From DATBGS01 sp036557885 (GTDB taxonomy: Bacteria > Chloroflexota > Ktedonobacteria > Ktedonobacterales > DATBGS01), in NCBI GenBank assembly GCA_036557885.1, contig DATBGS010000008.1, forward strand, positions 1-46,186: a stretch of 46,186 nucleotides of DNA, in the 5' to 3' direction. Positions 15,822-23,289 of this stretch are shown piece after piece (the first letter of the stretch is position 1; each line of letters begins with the position of its first letter). The translations under genes and the position numbers were made by a program. The notes under the pieces were generated by a model. That model saw only the letters and a program-made list of their open reading frames with translations, did not search any database and was not told where the DNA came from.

Positions 15822-17195
15822 TTACTGCTGGGATGCTTGCTGCGCTGCGGCCTCAATATCGCCCAGCACGCTGTCGAGCTGAGTGGGGTCGCCAATGTAG
15901 GTGAGCATCCCCTTCCACCAGGCTTGCTGGACGGCGGGTGGCAGCAGGTCGCCCGCGCCATAGCGGGCGGTGGAAGCGCTGGTGAGTGCCTGGGCCGATG
16001 CCTTGGCAATGGGATCAGGATAGGCGCTCGGATCTACCGACTTGTTGGGCGTCGTGAAGCCGCCCTTCTTCACCCAGATGGTCTGGGCGTCTGCCGTTGC
16101 CAGATACTGCACCAGTTGTTTGACGGCATCGTTATCCTTCAAGGCCACAAGCAGATCAGCCCCGAACGTCACCCCACCCTTAAACTGTGGGTTAATCGAG
16201 GGGAAGGGGAAGAAATTAAAGTCGGTCCCAGGCTTGGCGCTCTTGAACTGAGCGGTAATAAAGCCCTCGGTGAAGTCGCCCAGATAGTACATGTACGCAT
16301 CTGGCGGCGAGTTAAAGGGCAGAAAACTCGCTGGTTGGAAGTTGGTTGCCAGGATGGACTGCGGAGCGCCGTTGATGTAGTGTTTGCCGCTGGCAATCTG
16401 GTTAAACTTCTGGAAGGCGCTTTTCACAGGGGCATCGGTCCACTTGATCTTGTGCGCCACCAACTGATCATACACATCCGGGCCGGACTCGTTCAGGAGA
16501 ATCTCAGCAATCCAGTCGGTTGAAGGCCAGCCGCTGGCCGACCCGCTCTCTACCCCCATTGACCAGGGATATTTGCCGCTGGCGGCGATTTGATCAGAGA
16601 GGGCGATCATCGCATCCCAGGTGTCGGGGATGGTGTAGCTGTTACTCTGGAACTGGGATGGGTTATACCAGATCGTGCCCTTGTTGGCGAGCTTGTAGAA
16701 CAGAGCATACAAAGAACCCTGATACGAACCGACATCGAGATATGCCTGAGCATAGTCAGCACTCAGCTTGCTCTTATCCAGGTATTTGTCCAGGGCGATC
16801 AGCTTGTGCTGGCCGGCAAGCTGCTGCATCTTGCCAGGGTTGGGCAGATTGGCGATGTCGGGGGGATTGTTGCCCCGAATGCGCGTGGTCAAGACGGCGT
16901 CCAGGTCGCGGGTGGACTCGACGTTGACTTTGATGCCCGTCCTGCTGGTGAATGGCTCCAACACGGCTTTGAAGTTTGCCAGTTCCGTGTCGCCCCAGAC
17001 GACGAGGGCATCTACGGTGCCGGGCGTAGATGTGCCGCCGCCTCCACACGCGGCCAGCAACGCGCCAGCGGCGCTGAAGGTCAGACCCAGGGCAACGGCG
17101 CGCTGCATGAACTCGCGGCGGCTCAAGCCATGCTGGGTGTAATCTTCAACGATCTGGTCAACCTCGCGCTGTTTTTGACGATCAAAGATAGCCAT
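15822..17195 (-). CDS. Extracellular solute-binding lipoprotein of a sugar-type ABC importer
   Basis: A 457-residue binding protein of the family-1 (maltose-type) class. The N-terminus has a long polar lead, a Tat-like SRREFM motif at residues 25-30, a hydrophobic core and a lipobox LLAAC with Cys50, so export may be by Tat followed by lipid anchoring. The mature part has the usual VVWGDTE strand, a PPDIANLPNPGK segment and a C-terminal region with aromatic residues for ligand stacking. It is the first gene of the importer operon and has an AAAGGAGGG site. Two hairpins separate it from the permeases. The ligand is not determinable from sequence; oligosaccharide or glycoside is most likely. 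Confidence 0.92.
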   Translation of the reverse strand: MAIFDRQKQREVDQIVEDYTQHGLSRREFMQRAVALGLTFSAAGALLAACGGGGTSTPGTVDALVVWGDTELANFKAVLEPFTSRTGIKVNVESTRDLDAVLTTRIRGNNPPDIANLPNPGKMQQLAGQHKLIALDKYLDKSKLSADYAQAYLDVGSYQGSLYALFYKLANKGTIWYNPSQFQSNSYTIPDTWDAMIALSDQIAASGKYPWSMGVESGSASGWPSTDWIAEILLNESGPDVYDQLVAHKIKWTDAPVKSAFQKFNQIASGKHYINGAPQSILATNFQPASFLPFNSPPDAYMYYLGDFTEGFITAQFKSAKPGTDFNFFPFPSINPQFKGGVTFGADLLVALKDNDAVKQLVQYLATADAQTIWVKKGGFTTPNKSVDPSAYPDPIAKASAQALTSASTARYGAGDLLPPAVQQAWWKGMLTYIGDPTQLDSVLGDIEAAAQQASQQ

Positions 17196-17283
17196 GAAAC
17201 CCTCCTTTGGATTACTTGCAGCGCCTACACTACGTGCTGCTTGCTATAAAGAATGAACTGACCAGGACACGTCTGGGCGGCTT

Positions 17284-18615
17284 TCACTCGCTGTCAGAGG
17301 TTGCCCGCCACACCTTGACGGTGTGGTCCCAACTGCCAGAAGCGAGATACCGGCCATCCGGTGACCAGGCCAGGGCATCCACATTGTTGCTGTGCCCTCG
17401 ATAGCTGATCAGGGCAACTCCCGTTTTCGCGTCCCAGACCTGGACGGTGTGGTCCCAACTGCCCGAAGCGATAGAGCGACCATCGGGAGACCAGGCCAGG
17501 GCAGTCACTTCATTGGTATGTCCTTTATAGGCGGAGATCAGCGTCCCATCAGCCGCTGTCCAGACCAGGATACGGTGATCTCTATCGCCTGAGGCAATCA
17601 TACGGCTATCTGGCGACCAGGCGACAGCGTTGACGACAGAGGCAACCCTGCCAGTATGTCCATAATAGATGAGTCGTCGGGCGCCGGTCTGCGCATCGAG
17701 CACGTGCACCGTCCCTGCTCTTCCCCCTACAGCAATGAAGCGGCCATCCGGGGACCAGGCCACTGAGTCTACAATCTCGTTGTATTGATAGGTGTAAAGC
17801 AGCCGCTCGGTCTGTACGTTCCACACCTGAACGGTATCATCCCAACTGCCAGAAGCGATAAAGCGGCCATCTGGAGACCAGGCCAGCGTGGAAACAAAGT
17901 CGGCATGGCCGGTGTAGACGGTGACAAGGGAGAAGTTTTGCGTATCCCAGACCTGGACGGTGTGGTCCCAACTGCCAGAGGCGAGATAGCGGCTATTGGG
18001 GGACCAGGCCAGCGCGTCTACGATGTCGCCATGTTGATAGGTAAAGAGAATGCTTCCCGTTTTCGCGTCCCAGACCTGGACGGTGTGGTCCCAACTGCCA
18101 GAGGCGAGATAGCGGCCATTGGGGGACCAGGCCACTGCATCCACAAAGTCGGTGTGGCCGGTGTAGGTGAAGAGCGTCATCCCTGATGGGTGCAGACCGG
18201 TGCTTGTGCTGGAGCGTGTCGCCAACACGAGCACAAAGAGCAGCACCAGCGCGGCAACAAAGGTATTAAAGAGCGTTTTCTTGAGCAAAGCCAGCGCCGT
18301 ATGGCCTGAACTGGCCTGGGGTGCAGGCGCGGGAGCGCTGGTGTCAGGCCCAAAGGATACACCAGGGTAGGTTTGCCCTGCCTGCGCACTGCCCATCTCA
18401 GGGAGCAGGAAGGAAAGGCGCGGGAAAGGTCGCATGGCTGGGGGCGGTAGCGCACGCAGGCGCGCATCCAGAAAATGGTAATCGGCCTGCGCCGCCTGGC
18501 ATGCAGAGCAGGTCGCAACATGAGCCGCTAAGCTGGCGCGGTCTTCTTGTGCCAGGTCTTCCTGTCTTAGCGCGAGTTTTTCTGCCCAGGCCAGGCAGGG
18601 GGGTGGATGGCTCAT
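17284..18615 (-). CDS. Membrane WD40 propeller protein with anti-sigma-like zinc motif
   Basis: A 443-residue protein. Residues 1-45 contain H32-x3-C36-x2-C39, the zinc-binding signature of anti-sigma (ZAS-type) domains. A Pro-rich linker follows, then one transmembrane helix at about 113-132. The remainder is seven WD40 repeats, each ending in W/V-D/N/R after a GSWDHTV-like turn, enough to close one seven-bladed propeller on the outer face. The repeats are very similar to each other, especially units 1, 2, 6 and 7. Its ATG overlaps the TGA of the ECF sigma gene, the usual sigma/anti-sigma arrangement. I infer that it holds the sigma factor until the propeller senses something outside. Direct binding is not shown. 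Confidence 0.88.
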   Translation of the reverse strand: MSHPPPCLAWAEKLALRQEDLAQEDRASLAAHVATCSACQAAQADYHFLDARLRALPPPAMRPFPRLSFLLPEMGSAQAGQTYPGVSFGPDTSAPAPAPQASSGHTALALLKKTLFNTFVAALVLLFVLVLATRSSTSTGLHPSGMTLFTYTGHTDFVDAVAWSPNGRYLASGSWDHTVQVWDAKTGSILFTYQHGDIVDALAWSPNSRYLASGSWDHTVQVWDTQNFSLVTVYTGHADFVSTLAWSPDGRFIASGSWDDTVQVWNVQTERLLYTYQYNEIVDSVAWSPDGRFIAVGGRAGTVHVLDAQTGARRLIYYGHTGRVASVVNAVAWSPDSRMIASGDRDHRILVWTAADGTLISAYKGHTNEVTALAWSPDGRSIASGSWDHTVQVWDAKTGVALISYRGHSNNVDALAWSPDGRYLASGSWDHTVKVWRATSDSE

Positions 18616-19235
18616 GGTTTTGCCCGGCCTCCTGGCGTTGAGATGGTGGCTTCCTTTATCAAGCGATGATAAATCTGGCGCAGTTCCTCTTTACCCCGGC
18701 TGACATATTTGCTCACTGAGGCTTCTTTCATTTTTAGGAGATAGGCAATTTGCTGCTGCGGCAGTTCTTCTATGACATAGAGAATAAGACAAGGCCGATA
18801 GGTGGCGGAGACGCGCGCGAGCGCAATCTTGAGCAATTCTGTTTCCTCCACCTGCTCTTCTGGCCCTGGAGTGCTGAGTTCCTCGCTGTGCGGTCCAGGG
18901 AAGTCCCAGGAAACGGTATGAAGCTGCCTGGCCCGCTGCTGATAGGTAAAGGCGCAGTTGGTGGCAATGCGATAGAGCCAACTGGCAAACCGCTCTGGAG
19001 CGCGCAGGCCAGCTAATGCTCTCCAGGCTTTTAAAAATGTTTCCTGGGTCAGTTCACAGCCGACGCCATCATTCCCGACCATGCGGCTTAAATAGCGGCA
19101 GATCGGGGTGTTGTAGCGTTCGTAGAGGGCTTCAAAAGCCATCTGATCACCCTGCTGTGCGCGCATCACCAGGCAGGACTCGTCAATAGCGCCGTCTGAC
19201 CCAGAGCGCGAAGTGTCCTGTGTCCAGTAAGGCAT
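18612..19235 (-). CDS. ECF-type RNA polymerase sigma factor
   Basis: About 207 residues. Region 2 covers residues 24-90 (MRAQQGDQMAFEALYERY, with LTQETFLKAWRAL), and region 4 is at 145-195 (LPQQQIAYLLKMKEASVSKYVSRGKEELR), the helix-turn-helix that reads the -35 box. Region 3 and region 1.1 are missing, as in extracytoplasmic-function sigma factors. The start at 19235 is chosen for the GGGAG seven bases upstream; an in-frame ATG at 19253 is possible. It overlaps the WD40 anti-sigma-like gene by four bases. The longer open frame upstream is likely noncoding, since it passes through a T-rich stretch and the divergent promoter at 19351-19379. Confidence 0.92.
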   Translation of the reverse strand: MPYWTQDTSRSGSDGAIDESCLVMRAQQGDQMAFEALYERYNTPICRYLSRMVGNDGVGCELTQETFLKAWRALAGLRAPERFASWLYRIATNCAFTYQQRARQLHTVSWDFPGPHSEELSTPGPEEQVEETELLKIALARVSATYRPCLILYVIEELPQQQIAYLLKMKEASVSKYVSRGKEELRQIYHRLIKEATISTPGGRAKP

Positions 19236-19350
19236 CGGTTCGCTCCCTACCATGCGAAAGCCCTTATAGAGTATGACTGGCAAAACGGATGAAATCTGAC
19301 AGGAGAAATGTCTGCACCTGTGGGACGCAATCCAACTGCCAAAAAAAGGT

Positions 19351-19379
19351 TTGACGCACTCAAGCGATTGTGCTACTAT
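19351..19379 (+). promoter_or_regulatory. Promoter for the small unknown gene at 19460
   Basis: TTGACG (19351-19356) and TACTAT (19374-19379) are spaced by exactly 17 bases, about 80 bases upstream of the plus-strand start codon. The element supports that reading frame as a real gene. Confidence 0.6.
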
Positions 19380-19459
19380 TCCTAACACATCCCCAAGCAA
19401 TCAGCAGCGCGTAGGGCGTCTTTTATCAAGCAGGCATATCAGGGAAAGAGCGAGTTTCC

Positions 19460-19918
19460 ATGAAGATGCAACGGTTCACAGGATGGTTGGCACAAGTGCT
19501 GGACGCACTCCCCTGGCGTCGCTCGCGGCGCCCCTCCAGGCGGCGCACGCGCGCACGCGCCTTCGCGCCACGCCAGGCAGTTTTTTCTGATCCCAACGCG
19601 ACCAGGTGGCAGAAGCCCGATGCCACCCCGCGCTACTCCGCCTGGCCGGAAGAAGCCAAATCTTCCCGGTTCAAGACCCCCCAGCCCACCTCTGAACCGC
19701 CCCCTGCTCCAAAAGCCATTGTGCCAGTTGCCCAGCCCCCCGAAACCAGCCCGCCCCCTTCGCCTGCTGACATAGAAGACCAGGCACACAAAGCACAGCT
19801 TGAGGCTGAGCGCCGCCTGACGTTTGCGCGCTATCTGGTCAGGCGCGGCACATTTAATGAAGGCTTTGCGCCAGAAACCCTCCCGGCCCAATACCAGAGC
19901 CAGGAGGAGGGCTTGTAG
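19460..19918 (+). CDS. Small basic/proline-rich protein of unknown function
   Basis: A 152-residue protein not recognised as any named family. The N-terminal 35 residues are strongly basic (RRSRRPSRRRTRARA), the middle is Pro/Ser/Glu-rich and probably disordered, and the C-terminal 40 residues look folded and helical (EAERRLTFARYLVRRGTFNEG). The ATG follows GGGAAAGAG, and a good promoter lies at 19351-19379. Membrane segments and cysteines are absent. The basic start may bind nucleic acid or anionic lipid, but this is speculation. It lies divergent from the ECF sigma gene and convergent with the HAD phosphatase gene. Confidence 0.6.
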   Translation: MKMQRFTGWLAQVLDALPWRRSRRPSRRRTRARAFAPRQAVFSDPNATRWQKPDATPRYSAWPEEAKSSRFKTPQPTSEPPPAPKAIVPVAQPPETSPPPSPADIEDQAHKAQLEAERRLTFARYLVRRGTFNEGFAPETLPAQYQSQEEGL

Positions 19919-19972
19919 CACCTATAGAAGACCCCTCAAAGCAGGGGCACGGCGGCGCTACACAGTGGGCAG

Positions 19973-20770
19973 CTATTCTGCCTGGCTGCGCGCGTCTGCC
20001 AGCAAAGCCGCAATGTCGGGGTAGATGGCATCGGGCTGGATGGCTGCGCCTGCAACCTCTTCTTTCGATGTGATGCCACTCAGCAAGAGAATGGTGGCGG
20101 TGCCCGCGCGGTGCCCGGCGGGAATATCCAGGGTGAGGCCGTCGCCAATCATGGCGGTTTCTTCAGGCTTGGCGCCGATCATTGCCAGCGCTTCCTGGAT
20201 GATGCCTGGCTCTGGCTTGCCCACCATATAGGGCGCGATGCCTGTGCTGGCCTGGACCGCTGCCACAACGGCGCCCGCGCCCGGCTCCAGCTTGCCCTCA
20301 ACTGGCAGCAGCGGGTCGCGGTTGACAGTGACAAACGCCGCGCCGTTCAGCACGGCCTGCACCGCCACGCTCAGCCGCGCATACGTCAGGCTGCGGTCCA
20401 GCCCCACCAGCACTACTTCTGCCTGCGGGCCTTCAGCGTCAGAAAGCACACACAGCCCGGCCTCCGCGACCATCTTTGCCAACGGCGGCAGCCCCAGCAC
20501 ATAAGTGCGCGCGCCAGGGTAGGTATGCCCCAGGTAGCGCGCCGCTGCGGAGCCAGCGGTAATGACGCGCTCCAGCGGCGCGGGCATGCCCAGCCGTTTC
20601 AGCCGCTCGGCCACCTCTGCTGGGGTAGACATGGAATTATTGGAGAGATAGAGATACTGCCGCCCGCTCGATTCCACCCAATCAATAAATGCTCTGGCGC
20701 CAGGCAGCAGATCATTGCCGCGATAGACGACGCCATCCAGATCAAGGAAATAATTTTTATATACTTTCAC
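19973..20770 (-). CDS. HAD-IIA (NagD-like) sugar or nucleotide phosphatase
   Basis: A 265-residue hydrolase of the HAD superfamily subfamily IIA. Motif I is FLDLDGVVYRG at residues 9-19 with the nucleophile Asp in DLDGV; motif II is LSNNS near residue 43; motif III Lys is in VGKPEPG near 183; motif IV is GDGLTLDI near 208. The C2B cap lies between motifs II and III. NagD-like enzymes remove phosphate from nucleotides and small sugar phosphates. The start is GTG inside a GTGA overlap with the cupin gene upstream. It is the last gene of a four-gene minus-strand group with RarA and a nitroreductase. Confidence 0.9.
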   Translation of the reverse strand: MKVYKNYFLDLDGVVYRGNDLLPGARAFIDWVESSGRQYLYLSNNSMSTPAEVAERLKRLGMPAPLERVITAGSAAARYLGHTYPGARTYVLGLPPLAKMVAEAGLCVLSDAEGPQAEVVLVGLDRSLTYARLSVAVQAVLNGAAFVTVNRDPLLPVEGKLEPGAGAVVAAVQASTGIAPYMVGKPEPGIIQEALAMIGAKPEETAMIGDGLTLDIPAGHRAGTATILLLSGITSKEEVAGAAIQPDAIYPDIAALLADARSQAE

Positions 20771-21096
20771 TCTTTTTGGCTGCCCTCCGCTGGAGCAAAA
20801 AAAACCAGAATTTGCAGGTCTTCGGTGATGCTGTGGAAGCGATGCTCCACGCCAGCAGCCACAAAGACCAGCGACCCTGGCTCAACAGGGCGGCTTTCGT
20901 CGGCCACCTGAATGGCGCCGCGCCCGCTGAGAATATAATATACCTCATCTTCGGTATGGGGCTTTTGTCCGTCCACGCCTCCGGCGGGGAGCGCGTACAG
21001 GCCCAGGCTCAGCGATGGCTCGCGCAAAAACTCCAGATAGGGCCGTCCTGTTTGCTGGCGCTGGGCCAGCACGTCGGCCAGAGCAAAATGCTGCAT
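20767..21096 (-). CDS. Small single-domain cupin protein
   Basis: A 109-residue cupin. The two conserved motifs are visible: G-x-DGQKPHTEDEVYYILSGRG (motif 1, with metal-ligand His47 and Glu residues) and PGSLVFVAAGVEHRF (motif 2, with a His ligand). This is close to the minimal size of the fold. Metal ligands appear complete, so it may be a small dioxygenase, isomerase or binding protein; the reaction cannot be assigned. It sits 11 bases after rarA and overlaps the HAD gene, indicating co-transcription without a clear functional link. Confidence 0.85.
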   Translation of the reverse strand: MQHFALADVLAQRQQTGRPYLEFLREPSLSLGLYALPAGGVDGQKPHTEDEVYYILSGRGAIQVADESRPVEPGSLVFVAAGVEHRFHSITEDLQILVFFAPAEGSQKE

Positions 21097-21107
21097 AAAA
21101 CCCCTCT

Positions 21108-22583
21108 CTATGTTCCTGTATCTTGTTGCTGATTATTTGGCTGATGCTGCTTATTTGAGCCTGGCTGACCGCGCCGCTTTTCCAGCCAGCGTTGAATGCT
21201 GCCCTCTTCGCCAAAAGGCGACGGCTCATAGTAGCGGCGGCCTGCCAGGTTTTCCGGCAGATAGGCTTGCAGCGCTTCTGCGGGCGGGCGGCGCGGGTCG
21301 TCCGCTGCCATCTGCTGATAGGCATCATGGCTGTAGACGTAGTTGTCGCCATAGCCCAGGTCTTTCATCAGTTGCGTGGGCGCGTTGCGTATCCACAGCG
21401 GCACCGGGTCGCTGCGCGTGCGCTGCACGTCTTCCTGCACGCGGCCATAGGCGGTATAGAGCGCGTTGCTTTTGGGCGCGGTTGCCAGATGCACGACCAA
21501 TTGCGCCAGCGCCAGCGCGCCCTCTGGCATGCCGATAAAATGCACCGCTTGCTGTGCCGCCACTGCCACTACCAATGCCTGCGGGTCGGCCATGCCCACG
21601 TCTTCGCTGGCAAAGCGAATCAGCCGCCGCACGATGTAGAGCGGGTCTTCGCCCGCCTCCAGCATGCGCCCCAGCCAGTAGAGTCCGGCGTCCGGGTCGG
21701 AGCCGCGCAGGGCTTTATGCAGGGCGGAGATCAGGTTGTAATGTTCCTCGCCGCCTTTGTCGTAGAGCAGGGCGCGGTGCTGAAGCGCGCCTTCCACCTG
21801 CGCCAGGGCAATCACGCGCTGGCCCTCTGCGTCCGGCTCTGTGGCATCGGCGGCCAGTTCCAGCGCCGTCAGCGCGATGCGCGCGTCGCCATTGGCGGCA
21901 ACTGCCAGAAAACTTAGCGCATCGGGTTGAATGCCGGCGCGCATCTGACCCAGGCCGCGCTCAGCATCGGTCAGCGCGTGTTGCAGAATCGTCTCGATCT
22001 GCGCATCGGTCAGCGCCCGCAGCGTAAAGACGCGGCAGCGCGAGAGCAGCGCGGCATTGACCTCGAAGCTGGGGTTTTCGGTGGTGGCGCCAATCAGCGT
22101 GATGACGCCGCGTTCCACATGTGGCAGCACGGCGTCTTGCTGGGCTTTATTAAAGCGATGAATCTCGTCAATAAAGAGGATGGTGCGCTGATTATAGGCT
22201 TTGCGCCGTTCGCGGGCCGTCTCCACCGCTTTGCGCAGTTCAGCCACGCCAGCGGTGACGGCGCTGACGCGCACTTCTTGCGCGTGCGTCATCCCCGCGA
22301 CGACTTCGGCCAGCGTCGTTTTGCCTGTCCCCGGCGGCCCCCACAGAATCATGGAGGGCACGCGGTCACTTTCGATAGCGCGGCGCAGGACGGTGCCAGG
22401 GCCGATAATATGCTCCTGACCGATCAACTCATCCAGCGTGCGCGGGCGCATGCGCGCCGCCAGCGGCGCGTGCGCGTCGCTGGCGCCGCCAGCTATGCCG
22501 TCCTGCTGTGCTGGCTGCGTCGGCGTCTCATCCTCCCCAAAGAGGGAGTGCTGGCCCTGGGATGATTGCTCGCGTGGATTCAT
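21108..22583 (-). CDS. rarA: Replication-associated recombination protein RarA (MgsA), AAA+ ATPase
   Basis: A 491-residue AAA+ ATPase of the RarA/Mgs1/WRNIP1 family. After a 40-residue polar N-terminus comes RPRTLDELIGQEHIIGPG, then Walker A GPPGTGKTT, Walker B ILFIDEIHRFNK and sensor I IGATTENPSF. The C-terminal region (residues 270 onward) is the family-specific tetramerisation domain with HYNLISALHKALRGSD. RarA acts at stalled replication forks together with SSB. The ATG overlaps the TGA of the nitroreductase gene (ATGA). The length is a little above the usual 440 because of the N- and C-terminal Gln/Asn-rich extensions. Confidence 0.96.
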   Translation of the reverse strand: MNPREQSSQGQHSLFGEDETPTQPAQQDGIAGGASDAHAPLAARMRPRTLDELIGQEHIIGPGTVLRRAIESDRVPSMILWGPPGTGKTTLAEVVAGMTHAQEVRVSAVTAGVAELRKAVETARERRKAYNQRTILFIDEIHRFNKAQQDAVLPHVERGVITLIGATTENPSFEVNAALLSRCRVFTLRALTDAQIETILQHALTDAERGLGQMRAGIQPDALSFLAVAANGDARIALTALELAADATEPDAEGQRVIALAQVEGALQHRALLYDKGGEEHYNLISALHKALRGSDPDAGLYWLGRMLEAGEDPLYIVRRLIRFASEDVGMADPQALVVAVAAQQAVHFIGMPEGALALAQLVVHLATAPKSNALYTAYGRVQEDVQRTRSDPVPLWIRNAPTQLMKDLGYGDNYVYSHDAYQQMAADDPRRPPAEALQAYLPENLAGRRYYEPSPFGEEGSIQRWLEKRRGQPGSNKQHQPNNQQQDTGT

Positions 22584-22996
22584 GAACGCCGTTCCAGCGC
22601 GATCACCGGAATCTGCCGGGATACTTTCGCCTGGTGCTCAGTAAAGAATGGGTGCAGTTCGGTGACTCTTGCCCAGATCTGCTCCCGCTCTGCCCCTTCG
22701 GTAACGACGGCGGTAGCGTCGTATAGCTCGCTCCCCACTTCAACGCCCACATCCGGGTGAGCCACCAGATTGTAATACCAGTCGGGATGCTTTGGTGCGC
22801 CAGCATTGGAGGCGATCACCAGCAAGCGCTGACCATCGGGAATATACATCATTGGCGTGGTGCGGCGCTGGCCGCTGCGGGTGCCCGTCGTCGTGAGCAG
22901 GAGCAAGCGCCTGCCCGCGAACTTGTCACCGCCGCTCTCCCGATTCGCCCGGAACTCTTCGATCAACTGGCGGTTATAGTCGTTTTGATTGGTCAT
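22580..22996 (-). CDS. Deazaflavin (F420)-dependent nitroreductase family protein
   Basis: A 138-residue protein of the DDN-like split-beta-barrel family. Diagnostic are LLLLTTTGTRSGQRRTTPM, which contacts the deazaflavin phosphate and core, followed by LLVIASNAGAPKHPDWYYNL and a C-terminal RQIPVIALER. These proteins bind F420 (some FMN) and reduce or sequester small substrates; many have no known substrate. The ATG has a CCAGGAGG site. It is the first gene of the RarA-cupin-HAD group and overlaps rarA. Confidence 0.92.
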   Translation of the reverse strand: MTNQNDYNRQLIEEFRANRESGGDKFAGRRLLLLTTTGTRSGQRRTTPMMYIPDGQRLLVIASNAGAPKHPDWYYNLVAHPDVGVEVGSELYDATAVVTEGAEREQIWARVTELHPFFTEHQAKVSRQIPVIALERRS

Positions 22997-23119
22997 GGTT
23001 CCTCCTGGGTACGTTGCCTTCTGTTTATTCTACTAGAAAAAGTGTTCTGCTGCCAGCGTGTTTCCTTGACGCCCGCTTGACATGGCGTGCTCTTTCTGAT
23101 TTGCAGCGAGCAGCCTTGA

Positions 23120-23284
23120 TTAAAGGGGGTATTTGTGCAAGGCAATGGTGGGAACAAGGTAGCTGTCTTTCCAGCACTTGATTTAGTCGCCGTTGTCACC
23201 AGCACAAACTACAACACGCGCGGCCTGCATGAGCAAAGTGATCACATCCTGAGTGAATATGTGCTCGCATCAGCCGCGCTGTGA
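23120..23284 (+). pseudogene. C-terminal remnant of a serine hydrolase (class C beta-lactamase family)
   Basis: This plus-strand frame, open from 23120 to the TGA at 23282-23284, has no start codon and follows a stop at 23117-23119. It encodes VFVQGNGGNKVAVFPALDL then VAVVTSTNYNTRGLHEQSD and ends near SEYVLASAAL. That is the typical C-terminus of serine hydrolases of the beta-lactamase/penicillin-binding protein fold, where GNGGN replaces the KTG-like strand. The rest of the gene (about 300 codons) is missing; the sequence upstream is the unrelated minus-strand nitroreductase gene. The fragment points to a deletion or rearrangement between the nitroreductase and GH15 genes. Confidence 0.75.
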
Positions 23285-23289
23285 ATCTC

